Shown here piece after piece: positions 21,993 to 33,300 of a DNA stretch of 64,000 nucleotides (the first letter of the stretch is position 1; every line of letters begins with the position of its first letter). The notes beneath the pieces are model-generated. The model saw only the letters and a list, made by a program, of their open reading frames with translations, was not told the DNA's origin and did no database searches. Source of the DNA: Spisula solida (taxonomy: Eukaryota; Mollusca; Bivalvia; Venerida; Mactridae); the NCBI GenBank assembly GCA_947247005.1, contig OX365947.1, positions 35,110,760 through 35,174,759 of the forward strand, in the 5' to 3' direction. A program made the position numbers and the translations under genes.

Positions 21993-22203
21993 GATTTTCG
22001 TATACTACTCCTCATTTGTCAGTTCATTCGTCCTAGTTGCAGAATTCAAGACGATGAAGCATCGCCTTGAAATTCTGCCACCCTGCACTCGTAAATAAAT
22101 GAACATCTCCTTGAACATTGTAAGGCACAGGTTGCAGTTATAGTTTCTATAATTGCGTCCTCTGCGTATGTTCACCCTTTTTTATACATGACATCATAAC
22201 GTC
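21993..22203 (-). pseudogene. Exon 1b (PAN-like module) of copy C
   Basis: On the minus strand the words GACGCAATTATAGAAAC, GCCTTACAATGTTCA, GAGATGTTCATTTATT and GAATTTCAAGGCGATGC match copies A and B. Defects are TGA in place of the Phe codon after GGG, loss of about seven bases around the SMCT codons, and TAG in place of CAG near the end. A GT donor (GTGAAC) survives at 21,992-21,987. Confidence 0.9.
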
Positions 22204-23744
22204 TGTACTGTCATTTTTGATAAAGAACAATCAACTGCTTATTCGTTTCTATTGGTTCTTTTAATCGTCTACCAATCATAACGTCATAACAATCACAAGC
22301 ATTATGCATAATACTAGCAATAAAACCTAGAAAACATACGACAATGATAGACAACTCTCTAGAAATATAATTGAACAGCCGATCATCCAGTACAATAGTT
22401 TTTCGAGTTGTCTCCCTTGGAATTACGTAATGAACGAAAAGCATGGAAACCTCGAAAATGACTGGTAAATACAAATAATTACGTAAACTTACGTCTAGCA
22501 AACTAGAAACCTCCAATATGAAGCAAGCAACTGACAAATTGGCAAATTACGGAATTACAATGCAAAATGCAAGTGGGTGGGGTACATCAAATATCACCGG
22601 AATATTAATTAAGACATAGAAACAGCGTTATATTACTAGAAAATAACAAACTGACTAATCATCTTACCAACTAAGATTGTCTTCCAAAAAAACAGTATAT
22701 ATACGAGGGATGATCCATATATAACGAGAAATTGCTTATAACTTTGTTATGATCCGTTAGATTTTACTCAAACTTCAGTTGGTAGTAATAACGTGCATTA
22801 GCAATGTTTCCCTGAATATTCATGATTACAGCGATATCTTGCTAAAATATATGGTTGCTAAGGTAACCCTCAATACGCCGAGGCGGGGCATTTTTCGTTT
22901 TTTTACCATTGTTTCGCAAATTCAAACCCTAACATTTTTCATGTAAGCAATAGCAATGTGATGAAATTGGTAATTGGGCTCACCTTAGATTCGTCTTACT
23001 GATGATGACGTCATACACGGGTTGTGTTGTCATTCGTTACGTCACGCACGTGTTATGGTTCCGTGATAGCAAAAATTGCGGACGACAAAAGGTTTTCAAT
23101 AAACTATTTAGTTTTGAAGAAAACAAGTTATAATAAAATTGTGCACGATATTCAGTAATCATTTTGTGATCATGCCATGTCAAAAGCTCCGATTTGTGAA
23201 CATAATAACATATTAAAAAGAGTTGGAAAACGAGTAGTATTCTAACGCAAAGTTTGCGTAACGTGACGTCGACGTCATAACTACGCACGAAAATAGTTGA
23301 TGTTTTGAATGAAATTCATTAGGATAACTATCGTGAGTCTTTTTCAACTTGGTATGGCATTCTCAATCTGATCATAGTTAAATTATGAATAACGTTAAAA
23401 GGTGCAAAAATGACGTTGCCCCGCCTAACGGTTTCATAGGTCGGCAGAAATGTTCCAAACATTTTATTTTTCTATATATTTAAAAACTATTTCGTACGTT
23501 TTCTCCTTATATATGTATTAACCACCACATAAAATACATTTAGACAATAACATGTAATAGCAAAGTTATAAGCATTTTTTCGTTATATATGGATCATCCC
23601 TCGTACATTTTGAAAATGGGTAAATAACTGGAAAATTCTAGAAAGCGTGCTCCTTTTCTTAACGGTGTAAGTATACAGCCAATGCCAAAATAATACTATC
23701 GTTGTCGTCTCAATAAAGAAGCCGTAGGTGATACTAGCACCTAC
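22204..23744. mobile_element. 1.54-kb insertion splitting copy C exon 1
   Basis: Direct AACGTC repeats lie at 22,198-22,203 and 23,745-23,750, where the intact paralogues have a single AATGTC. This marks an insertion with a 6-base target duplication. One end is TGTACTGTCATTTTTG; the other ends in a hairpin, GTAGGTGATACTAGCACCTAC with a TAGT loop region, at 23,724-23,744. No matching TIRs are seen. A mariner-like element is nested inside, so the host insertion is only about 640 bp. Class unknown. Confidence 0.75.
22704..23603. mobile_element. Mariner-like non-autonomous element, 900 bp
   Basis: The TIRs start CGAGGGATGATCCATATATA and extend to about 43 bases at both ends (TGCTTATAACTTTG). The target TA is duplicated at 22,702-22,703 and 23,604-23,605. 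There is no recognisable transposase; the longest minus-strand frame (23,037-23,288) matches nothing I know. Related in terminus type to 12,903-13,849 and 45,870-47,253, but the sequence inside is different. Confidence 0.9.
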
Positions 23745-23811
23745 AACGTCCATGTACTATCCGCTGATATAACCGTAATAAAAACAAATTTAAATATCAA
23801 TACATTTTCAC
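23745..23811 (-). pseudogene. Exon 1a (signal peptide) of copy C
   Basis: Minus-strand sequence with the words AATGTATTGATATTTAAA, TTGTTTTTATTACGG and ATATCAGCGGATAGTACATGG aligns with the start of copies A and B. The expected ATG is GTG (23,811-23,809), and the second Met is followed by Tyr and a TGA. Upstream, ATTTAACATTTGAACA and GCTGCGTCTGAT match the shared 5' flank. Confidence 0.9.
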
Positions 23812-24267
23812 AGTCCTTGTTCAAATGTTAAATTGTATGTGATAAGAGCTCTGTATTACTATGACTTCCGAATCAGACGCAGCTAATAGCACTACATGCA
23901 CATGGCGGTTATTCACCCGAGACATGGTATGCTTTATTTAATCAACTAATCAAATGGACGCTAATGGCCTTTCCTGGTGAAAATATTGATTTTGGCATAG
24001 ACTTTCAATTAAACAAGCATCACTGTGGGGAACCCACGTGACCAGATGCTAATGCTCTACGCCAATTTCGTCAACAAACCGCCTCGATTCAAGTAACAGT
24101 TTTGCTTTCATCTTTGTTCATAATTGACTATCGACATAAGTCTTCCCGTTTCAAAAAAATTCATTGCTTTTACCGAGATAACAATTTTGTGTTCTTTTGT
24201 TGAAAGTGAAACAGCGCATTTCGTAAACCACAGCCTGATATTATACGGTTCAAAGCAATTCACTTAA

Positions 24268-27200
24268 GGACGTTTAGGACCTTTCTCCGACGTCATCGGT
24301 AAAAAATCGCTTTTTTTGCCGAATCTAATAAAAATCTCCAGAAATATGCTTTAACCTACTTTCCGTATTATGACGTTTTTAATTTTTCAAAATATCGCTT
24401 CGTTTCCTAGCAACGTGACGCTATGTACATAGGGCGTGAAATTGACGTTTTGAGCGTATATTTCTGTTCTATTAAGATGTACAATAATTTTCATAACTCT
24501 ATTTATTAGTCCTTCATCCTTTGAATACGTATATGTAAAATTTATAGCAGTTGCGACTAACAATTTCGCAACGAAAACGGTTTTATATCGAAAATTGACC
24601 TGTATTTTACTGCTTATTTGCGACACCCTACTCACTCCAGGACGCAATTTGGTCAACAAAAAGTGATTCAATCAACTAATGAAACATAACGTGGTTTTGC
24701 GGTAATTCTACAGAATAAGCACAAACAATAAAAAAGGGGGGTGATCTCGCATTATTTTCGACAAAATTGAATTTTAATGAAAAACGGACATACGTTAAAG
24801 GCATAACGTCGTGCCGTCGCACGACGTTACGGGCTATTGTGGCTACGTCAGCGTCATGATCTTGTGGTGTATCCGGCGCATCGGCACATTGTTTCAATAT
24901 ATAAACTATATAAGAAAGCCTTATTGATGAGATCTTCAATATAACCCTAAAATTGTATGAATATTAATAATTTCTAGTGATATACATGTACGTACATTTT
25001 CCCTATAAATAAAGAGATATGAACTTGCTACTAGCACACACTGTATAAAACACTAACCACCTCTCAGAAAGAATATTGTGCTTTAACATTTTGGCTTACG
25101 ACCTATATATTGTGTATGCACAGTAGGGGGTTCGGGGCAAAGTGTTACAGTCCCTGTGGTAAAATGTTTATTGTAATAAATACCGACAAACCTACTTTGG
25201 TATGTAGTTATATTTTCAATAAACGGTCAAAAGTAGTCCCAACACGTCTTCACAATGTGTTACATTTACGGACCATTTTAAACAGTTGAACTTGTTAATG
25301 CATATTCAATGCAAATTGATTAATTAAAGAACTTGCATTGTAAAAATTAAGTATGGTTTGTGTATACATTATTACTAGGACTGTATAAGTGTACATGTAT
25401 GCATTCAATAGGCAATGTAACAATTATACATAATATATTTTCACCCAACTCACTAAACAGCAACAACACAACAGCTCTACAGTAAATCCCAAAGGTGGCG
25501 AATCAAGTATCTTATGAACCAGTCATGGTAAAAAACCCGCAAATTCCCCCTGTCCTATACCTCACGGGTATAGTCAGAGCTGCATTTCCCCGCTATTTTG
25601 TCGCGAATCAAAAGCGTACCACACATACATCAGTGCGGGGACATCGAAAACGTAAAAACACAATACAGTTCCCACTATCACCTGTCTTTCCCCAGGATTG
25701 GGATAGTAGTTTCAATTGACTGGTACATTATTGTAACGTCATGTTTGATGTGTAGGCCTACTCCAACTAAGGCACATAAGCCAAAATGTCAACCTATACC
25801 GTGAGTTTCGAATTAAACAAATTTGAAAAATTGTGAAAACAGTACAAAAATTCCAGAAAAAAGCGTTGTCAGCCTGTAAAACAAAATGTGTGAAGTTAAA
25901 CGGGCCGCGCGTTAACCGATCCAACAGCGGCTCAAAAGTGTTAACATTAACTTATAATATTACTGTCTAATACACGTGTAAGGCATCATACTTATATACA
26001 TTTTGTATATAACGCTATCTTTCAATTTGCTGGCTGTTCATCTACCGTCCGTATTATTTTTGTTTTTAATTAAATTTATTCACTGTTACTTTACAATCAA
26101 AATGTAGCAGACCGCACAGCGGTCTTTAATCCAGCTGTCAACATGAGTTAACATGATTGCGTAATAGTGAAACCAGATATATATGCGTGGTAAGTGGCAA
26201 TATTTCTAGACAAGTGCGGGACTAACTTTCCAAATGTTTATACATCAACGATTTGCTTTTATACCAAACGCTATTATTATATACATTATAACTATGTATG
26301 ACTGTAAGAAAACGATGTATACATAGTTTAGTTATTATTTTATTAAAGGGGCGTAATTATTAGTTTGGAAGACTTCATTTAGTTTGGAAGATTTGAGCTC
26401 AAAATTCGGTACAATGCATTTAATGTCCGATCGAATATCCCGAGTAGATGTTTAGATAATTTAAATACATAACTCAGCCGATGTTCTCTTTTGTATCACT
26501 GTGTATTTATCATGATGCTGTGTTCAATAAAGACACATTTTGAAGAATAATAAAACCACAGTACTGATAGTATTGCAGGTATTGCGAGAGAAACTCAGTT
26601 TTGTCATTTTCACAAAAATTACCACACTCAAATCGAAATGAATAATTGTTATGTAGTGACAAACTTTGCTTTGAACAAAGTTATTATATATGATTTGATA
26701 AATGAACAGATACAGGTGAAATGCGTGCCTTTTATTCTTAACATGTAATTGTTGTACTAGTAAATAGGACGCAAGTCCGTAAATAGAACGGACGTACAAA
26801 GCGCGTTACGTTGGGCGACGTAACGTTTTTACGTAAGTCCGTTTTTTACTGAAATTCAATTTTGTCGAAAATAGTGCGAGATCACCCCCCTTTTTTATTG
26901 TTTGTACTTATTCTGTAGAATTACCGCATCACCACGGTGTATTTCATTAGTTGATTGAATCACTTTTTGTTGACCAAATTGCGCCCTGGAATGAGTTGGG
27001 TGTCGCAAATGCGCTATAAAATTCTGTCAACTTTCGATATAAAACCTTTTTCGGTGACCAATTGTCCGTCACAATCGCTTTAAATTTAACATATACGTAT
27101 TCAACGGTTCAAGGACTAACATATGGAGCTTTGAAAATTGAAATAGACCTTATTCTGACCGAATTATGCCATTAAAACGTCAATTTTACGCCCAATGTAC

Positions 27201-27356
27201 ATAGCGCCACGTTGCTAGGAAACGAAGCAAAATTTTGAAAAAATAAAAACTGTACAATAAGGACAGAATGTTAAAGCATATTTCTGGAGATTTTCATCAG
27301 ATTCGGCCAAAAGTCGATTTTTTACCGATGACGTCGGAGAAAGGTCCTAAACAACC
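24268..27356. mobile_element. TTAA-flanked 3.1-kb element with ~570-bp inverted arms
   Basis: TTAA at 24,264-24,267 and 27,357-27,360 bounds inverted arms (left 24,268-24,840, right 27,356-26,785). Outer ends read GG..GTTTAGGACCTTTCTCC and continue with GACGTCATCGGTAAAAAATC. The arms are diverged by scattered substitutions and small indels. Each arm ends inside with its own short palindrome (ATAACGTCGTG.../CACGACGTTA on the left, GTTACG...CGTAAC on the right). TTAA duplication is typical of the piggyBac and Kolobok superfamilies. The centre (24,840-26,785) has only short frames and no transposase I recognise, so it is non-autonomous. Confidence 0.85.
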
Positions 27357-27360
27357 TTAA

Positions 27361-27973
27361 ACATGCATTTGATATATTATGCACAGCTTCAAAGTACAAT
27401 TTAATAGCGGTAAAGTGTGTCGGTAAATTTAAGACCGACAAGCACAATATTTATGATTTACATGTTTGTTGACAAAAATGGCTCCGAACATTAGCATCTA
27501 GTCACGTTGGTTACCAAAAGTGGTGATTGTTACCGTGCAGTCACCTTACTCAAAGTTACATTAATTGTGTGCACTATACATGCACTATATTATGCCTTTT
27601 ATGCGGAAAATTGCAAATCTAGTTATGGTACGTCAGCATTAAATATGTGTGTGAAAGCTAAACTAATGAAGCTTACTCGTTCTGAGCCATTATACCTAAT
27701 GAATAAAATATGTTGACCGTTAGATGTGCCCTATGACTGTTGGTACTGATGCAGAGTTGTATAACCTTTACCTACCTCGTTAAAAATGGCAAGAAAGAAA
27801 ACGTACTAAAAACGCCCCCAAGTGTACTGATTTAGCATGACATTTTAACTTAAACCTCATTTTCAATTATGAATAACTCTGTTAATACATTAAATATTTG
27901 AAAATTGTTTGATTTAAAGTGTATAATGACATGTTCACTATGTGTTTTAAACATGTAACAAGCTACTAATCAT
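27361..27973. other. Non-coding, with a fragment of the lectin upstream region
   Basis: About 27,465-27,530 (GTTTGTTGACAAAAATGGC, then CTCCGAAC and GGTTACCAAAAGTG) matches 45,232-45,300 directly and 24,095-24,020 inverted. This is the far-upstream flank of lectin copies B and C, but no lectin exon follows. The rest is AT-rich. Confidence 0.55.
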
Positions 27974-28572
27974 GATGGATGGATGGATGGATGGATGGAT
28001 GGATGGATGGATGGATGGATGGATGGATGGATGGATGGATGGATGGATGGATGGATGGATGGATGGATGGATGGATGGATGGATGGATGGATGGATGGAT
28101 GGATGGATGGATGGATGGATGGATGGATGGATGGATGGATGGATGGATGGATGGATGGATGGATGGATGGATGGATGGATGGATGGATGGATGGATGGAT
28201 GGATGGATGGATGGATGGATGGATGGATGGATGGATGGATGGATGGATGGATGGATGGATGGATGGATGGATGGATGGATGGATGGATGGATGGATGGAT
28301 GGATGGATGGATGGATGGATGGATGGATGGATGGATGGATGGATGGATGGATGGATGGATGGATGGATGGATGGATGGATGGATGGATGGATGGATGGAT
28401 GGATGGATGGATGGATGGATGGATGGATGGATGGATGGATGGATGGATGGATGGATGGATGGATGGATGGATGGATGGATGGATGGATGGATGGATGGAT
28501 GGATGGATGGATGGATGGATGGATGGATGGATGGATGGATGGATGGATGGATGGATGGATGGATGGATGGAT
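27974..28572. repeat. (GGAT)n microsatellite, about 150 perfect units
   Basis: This is 599 bases of uninterrupted GGAT. I see no interruption in any of the ten full sequence lines. Long open frames on both strands (WMDG or HPSI repeats) arise only because a 4-base repeat translates as a 4-residue repeat in every frame. Perfect purity at this length implies recent expansion, or assembly smoothing of a longer array. Confidence 0.98.
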
Positions 28573-29440
28573 TATTTCAATTCCATTAGGCTGATAGCCT
28601 ATGAGGACAATATAATGCATTTATGACAGAATAAACATAAAATAAATATTAACTAATAATCAAGCATGCTCACAACTATGTGGAGAAGATTTGAAAGATA
28701 CAGCATAATTCGACTATAAATATCTACGTATCTAATGAATCAATATAATTATTCACATCAAATCAATATATATATACTTGCATGCACAACAATACATGAT
28801 AAATAAAGCACACAATAATACTTATTGTTACTGTAGTTGACATAAATATATTACATCATCAGTTTAAATATAACAATTCATTCCTGAGATTAAATGCATG
28901 GTATGTAAACAGGCTTAACTTTTTCAAAACAGTTTCATTTTCAATTTTCATTAATTGAATAAATTTCAACATACTTGGGTGGCGTCGGTATTCTAATGGT
29001 ATATATGTTTTTCTTAAATCATGGTATAACTGACATTCTAACACAAAGTGATACTCATCTTCCAAAATATTGCATGTTTGACATTTTCTCTCAATTAATG
29101 GGATGGCTATTGGTTTTCCCACCTGCCTGATTCAATACACAATCTATGAGAAGAAGTTCTAAGTCTTGAGAGAGATTGGCGGATTTTGTCTGATAAATTA
29201 ATTTCTAAATAGGGTTGCAATTTGAAATGCAAAATATTGTTATAAAATAAGGCTCTGCTTGATTCTTCTAATCGATGGTGCCAATTTTGAACAAAATTGT
29301 CTGTAAGTCTTTGTTTAACTGAAGATAGGAACAATTTAAAATCTCCAACACCTTGATTTAACCAAGTATAATAAAATCCAAGTCATGGAATGCTTCTCGG
29401 TAAATGTTCAAAATATTATACTGGCAATATTTCTTTCACC
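28573..29440 (-). pseudogene. LINE C-terminal relic with zinc knuckle
   Basis: On the minus strand, 29,334-29,107 reads FLSSVKQRLTDNFVQNWHHR, then LEESSRALFY and ESGRWENQ. After a frameshift near 29,107, 29,122-28,859 reads CQTCNILEDEYHFVLEC, a C-x2-C-x8-H-x4-C knuckle. The same family occurs at 51,220-52,040 (RLHDTSLQDWHARVEESSKALFY, CLSCNKVENEYHFILEC), and more distantly at the C-terminus of 38,952-42,452. Homology fades near 29,440 (WLNQGV). The RT core is missing. 28,573-28,858 is the AT-rich tail. Confidence 0.8.
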
Positions 29441-29863
29441 CTACTTTTTACTTGTTAACACCTATACAGACACATATTTAATAGTGTATTATATATTATA
29501 ATTTGGTGGATAATAAGGTTTTGTTACAGCAGGTAGACCTTCTTGCTTCATTTTGTTGACAGTCTTGTTATCTTATGTCATCAGTTTAAATAATTTACAG
29601 CCATATTAGATAATTCAGTAAAACGTGTCCCATGGTGTTCACATGTATATTCGATCTTAAAGTTATTTTTTAATAAGAGTATGATTGTACTATTTAATTT
29701 ATGATACTTATCTGATGAAATAGATATGTAGATTTTTTATGTCGCAAACACTATTTTGATCGATTGCAGTTACGGAAAAGATATTGAACACATGATTTAG
29801 TATTATGATAGACAGTAAAAAGGAAGGTTACATTACTACAGAAAACAGTTGTATTCTTTGTTA
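29441..29863. other. AT-rich non-coding stretch
   Basis: I see no frame or repeat. It separates the LINE tail from a TIR element. Confidence 0.4.
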
Positions 29864-30026
29864 TAGTGCGGCCAAGATATGATGGCACAATAACATTGTG
29901 TAAACGTCACTCGTTGGATCAGACCATATCAAAACGTGGGTAAGTAAATAAATCATGATCATCTAAGCGCTTGTTCAGTTATCTTAAACTACATAATTAA
30001 GGATGAAGATCGTTGTGTTTATTATA

Positions 30027-30085
30027 TAGCCTAGTGGTATCATCTCTAATCCCAACGCAGACGGTCCAGGTTCGAATTCCAGTCA
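30027..30085 (+). repeat. tRNA-like cassette (box A/box B), plus strand
   Basis: TAGCCTAGTGGTA resembles a Pol III box A, and GGTTCGAATTCC, 42 bases downstream, a box B, at the spacing of a real tRNA gene. The acceptor and anticodon stems do not pair, so it is not a functional tRNA. It looks like a SINE head captured by the surrounding TIR element. Confidence 0.6.
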
Positions 30086-30549
30086 GATTCATTTTTATTT
30101 ATTTCGAAATTATTTTTCCGCACGCTTTTCACGAAACTCGTGTATTTGTGGGTGTATTACTTACAATCAGATAAACTGTGTAAACTGCACATTATTTAAT
30201 CGAACCTCATTTGTATGACTAAACATATCGTTAAGATAGGAAATGATGACACAGCTGATACAGACTCGGACGTTGGTGATGATGATAATGATAATTACAG
30301 TGATAATGACAAGCGGATGGTGATAGTGATGGTGATTTTGCAGATTTCTTAAATTATTCTGTCACAGACACTGCTGATGAGCAATGTTAATTCATATATT
30401 TTGTATATAAAATATATAAATGTAATATAATATAATAAATATACAGAATAGAGAAAGCATATGTAACAAGATAACCGGTATAATTATACTAAGAAAACCG
30501 TTTACTAGAACTGTAGTAAACAAATCAATAAAAAAATATATGCACAAAA

Positions 30550-30625
30550 GTGAGACTCGAACTAGTAACCTACATCCATAATTTTATTGTAATTCCAAAG
30601 CTTTACCAACTGAGCTAGCGAGGCA
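30550..30625 (-). repeat. tRNA-like cassette, minus strand
   Basis: On the minus strand, CTAGCTCAGTTGGTAAAGC (box A, D-arm) is followed by TAGTTCGAGTCTC (box B). The preceding GCCTCG does not pair with the 3' end, and the T-stem is imperfect. It is a tRNA-derived relic, different from the plus-strand cassette in the same element. Confidence 0.55.
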
Positions 30626-31164
30626 CATGTAAAAATGTCTCGTATATTTGCTCATATTGCGAAAACGTAATACAAATGTACAAAACAAGCGTTTATTGAC
30701 CCTGACTGGAAATTAACACCCCTTTCTGTTGAAAATAAACCCGTCGGCTAATTTGCATGTGTAAATGTTATTGTGCCATCATATCTTGGCCGCACTATAG
30801 AAGGGTTAAATAGAAAACTATTTTTTCCCAGCATGGTCCAAAAAATGATAAATACAAGTTATTAATATATTCATTATTGCACTATGAAACTTGCATTATA
30901 TTGTTCACTTTTAATGTCCAAAAGATGTTGTTTCACTTATTAACAGAACATATAAATTATTTGGTGCAATAGATAATCATTTTGAAGAAATAATGTGTGT
31001 TAAATTACGTCAGTTAATTGTATACTGTGGGACATAAAATATTAATTTGCAGGATAAAATCATAATGAAGGTAAAAAGGAACATACATGCTTTCAGTATT
31101 AATTTACAATGATCAGATATTGAAGTAGAAATAAACATCAAAATACACAAATAGGCTATCCTGT

Positions 31165-31560
31165 CTTTACGCAGGAGGGCCATGATGGCCATAGATCGCT
31201 CACCTGAGTTAGCCCCTGGCAGCTATTTCTTCTTAATAAAGAAATTAAGATTTAGGTAAAGGGTCAGCCAAGGACCTTTCCTGTAAAATTATATTCAAAT
31301 CAGGCCAGCTGTTTCTGAGAGGAAAATTTTGAAAGTTTTCTATAAAGCCATATAGTGAAAATTAACCCCGCCCCTCGTGGCCATATTGTTTAGGGAATTA
31401 ACATGAAAAATAGGAGTTTGGTAGAGTGTCACCCAATCAACATACATATATCTGGGAAGTTATTTTGAAATTGGGTTATTAATAATATTTATGTGGAGAA
31501 GATTTTCAAACTTCCTATTGAAATAACAAGCCCCGACCCCTGGTGACCATTGCTGTTTCA
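31165..31560 (+). repeat. Dispersed repeat, possibly internally repeated
   Basis: GGCCATGATGGCCATAGATCG, then CTCACCTGAGTTAGC, is followed by AAATCAGGCCAGCTGTTTCTG, GTTTTCTATAAAGCCATAT and two related C-rich passages (AACCCCGCCCCTCGTGGCCAT, near 31,365, and AAGCCCCGACCCCTGGTGACC, near 31,530). From memory this style of repeat is common in bivalve genomes. It has no coding frame. Confidence 0.5.
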
Positions 31561-32020
31561 TTAAACCATGTCCTTAAGTTTATATATTAGCTAATATCTT
31601 TGAGCACAAGTCTGCATTTATTTGTAGTATTAAACTAGTTTAGTGCTTTGTTAGTATTAGAAGTTAACGGTTAATAAGCATATGCCCATTCAATCACCGA
31701 ATTCCTTAACATTATGTCCCTAAACATTTAAATACGACATAAATTATCATTGCAATTGCTTCTTTGTATTTTTCTACTGTTTTAAAAATTATATTGCTTT
31801 ATTTCTATTTTGCACCATGAACATGTTAAAATATTAAGATATTACATTACGAAGAAAATGTTTATTTGACAAAGTCTGCTATGATTTTATAGTAAAGCAT
31901 GCTGATAATTGCATTAAAATAAATGAATTGATTATAATAATAATAATAAAGACTTTATTTAAAGAGGCATCACAGTTGGGTAATGATGAGTTTGATACAT
32001 ACAATCATTATGTGTCCCAA
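31561..32020. other. AT-rich non-coding stretch
   Basis: (AAT)n at about 31,935-31,950 is followed by AAAGACTTTATTTAAAG, which looks like a retroelement 3'-tail word, but nothing else supports an element. I see no gene. Confidence 0.35.
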
Positions 32021-32748
32021 GTGTATAGTCCGTTAGCGACTAGGCTGGACCCCAATAAACCTTAAATATCTTAAAAAGTACAATGTCAATTAGAATAAAA
32101 ATTGGTATATCTTCATAAATCAACCTTACCAACTCTCATAAATTAAAACAGAATTTTTGATCCACAGAAAAGTGTACTTTGCATTTACTTCCAATGTAAA
32201 ATTTTAAGTCTAAAACAGGGTAAATACGTATGAGTGATTGAAGTGACTGGAACAGCAAAGATAAGCAAATTAGTCCAATATAACTGTACATCGAGTAACA
32301 CACCAGTGACGATTGCAAATATATAATGAGGCCCATACATCAAAGTGTATGTGTTTTATGTTTAAGCTCACCTCAAGACTTAACATTTGTTTATACAAAT
32401 GATCATTACAATCAGAAGGTGGGCCTCAACTATATACACATTGATGACCAGTCAATTGTAGGTCAAAGTGATCCAAATATGTCCGTTACAGTTATTACTA
32501 ATACAATAGCATTAGTCTAACTACCTGTTTTACTCCCTGTCCATTTATTGATTTTAAAATACAAAATTTAATACATTAGACCCAATGGGAAAAAAATTAA
32601 TGAGTTCGTAAAAATATCAAAGATTTAAACACAGAGTTGGTAAAGGTAATTCAGTGTACCATACCAAATTTCAATCAAATTTCATAATTTCTTTAAAAGA
32701 TATCCAATGTTTATAGGGGTCCAGCCTAGTTGCTAACGGACTATACAC
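32021..32748. mobile_element. TIR MITE, 728 bp
   Basis: The ends are GTGTATAGTCCGTTAGCGAC, followed by TAGGCTGGACCCC, and the same inverted on the right with one difference (GCAAC). A second inverted patch (AAAGATATC/GATATCTT region) follows in both arms. Target duplication is unclear: TA inside the shared GTGTA is possible. No coding capacity is recognised. Confidence 0.75.
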
Positions 32749-33300
32749 AACTATCCAGAAAATATGCTGCTTTTAAGGCGGCTGAATGCGACTGTAATTT
32801 GTGTGTGTATTTTGAAACTTTGCCAATGTCATAAGAATAGCATATCCTTTCCAAAATATGTGTTATTATTTAAATAAATATAGTTTCCTGCAAGAAATAA
32901 AAACTTTACGGACTGCATTGATCAAATGAATGGTGCAAAAAAGCATAAAAATCGCATATTTTCAACAATTTTTGGATTATAGTACATGTTTTAGGTTCGA
33001 AATATTGTTGAAATACTAACTTTATGATGATATGCTGCAGAAACGGCATTACTTTTATCTTACGAGATTACTTTAATATAAAAAAATGATGATTCCTTAC
33101 CAGACAGTTCATTTTAATTTAATTAAACTGTTGCAATTTTCAAAATAGTTGTTTATCTATCTACAGTACAATTTCAGGACATGAACTTGAACATTTTAGC
33201 TAACAATTGCAATGAAAATAGATTCCCTCACATAAATTTGACATTTAATGAAAATTTCATACCAAGGCTTCATTATTTTGGCTTTCACTCATGTCAAAAT
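32749..33300. other. AT-rich non-coding stretch
   Basis: I see no gene or repeat. Homology with the copy B upstream region begins only at about 33,290. Confidence 0.4.

Larger units (their letters stand above)
20836..24100 (-). pseudogene. C-type lectin paralogue C (dead, inverted copy)
   Basis: This is a minus-strand relative of lectin copies A and B. Promoter homology spans about 24,100-23,812; the signal-peptide part of exon 1 is 23,811-23,751; an insertion of about 1.5 kb follows (22,204-23,744, between two AACGTC repeats); the rest of exon 1 is 22,197-21,993; exon 2 is 21,426-21,063; and the 3' flank homology runs to about 20,836. Lesions are: start ATG changed to GTG with a TGA two codons later, TGA and TAG stops plus an indel in the PAN-like part, the exon 2 acceptor AG changed to AT (21,428-21,427), a 9-base deletion, a TAG replacing GAG, and frameshifts. 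The intron also contains two long palindromes. Non-functional beyond doubt. Confidence 0.9.
29864..30797. mobile_element. TIR transposon, 934 bp, with two tRNA-like modules
   Basis: The TIRs begin TAGTGCGGCCAAGATATGAT and are inverted at the right end, about 33 bases, with TA at 29,862-29,863 and 30,798-30,799. Inside lie two divergent tRNA-like cassettes, one on each strand (listed separately), and a short acidic, Asp-rich frame at about 30,236-30,391 that may be the tail of a lost protein. I do not recognise a transposase. Confidence 0.85.

Noticed and set aside
22211..22537. 108-codon minus-strand frame (MSVACFILEVSSLLDV...) as a gene
   Set aside because: It lies within the insertion that splits lectin copy C, and has no recognisable homology.
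25495..25924. Transposase in the centre of the TTAA element
   Set aside because: Only short overlapping frames on both strands and no DDE/DDD or zinc-finger pattern.
27970..28626. Long open frames of WMDG and HPSI repeats on both strands
   Set aside because: They are translations of a pure (GGAT)n microsatellite, open in all frames for trivial reasons.
30027..30625. Two tRNA genes
   Set aside because: Box A and box B are present, but acceptor and T stems do not pair; they are tRNA-derived relics inside a TIR element.
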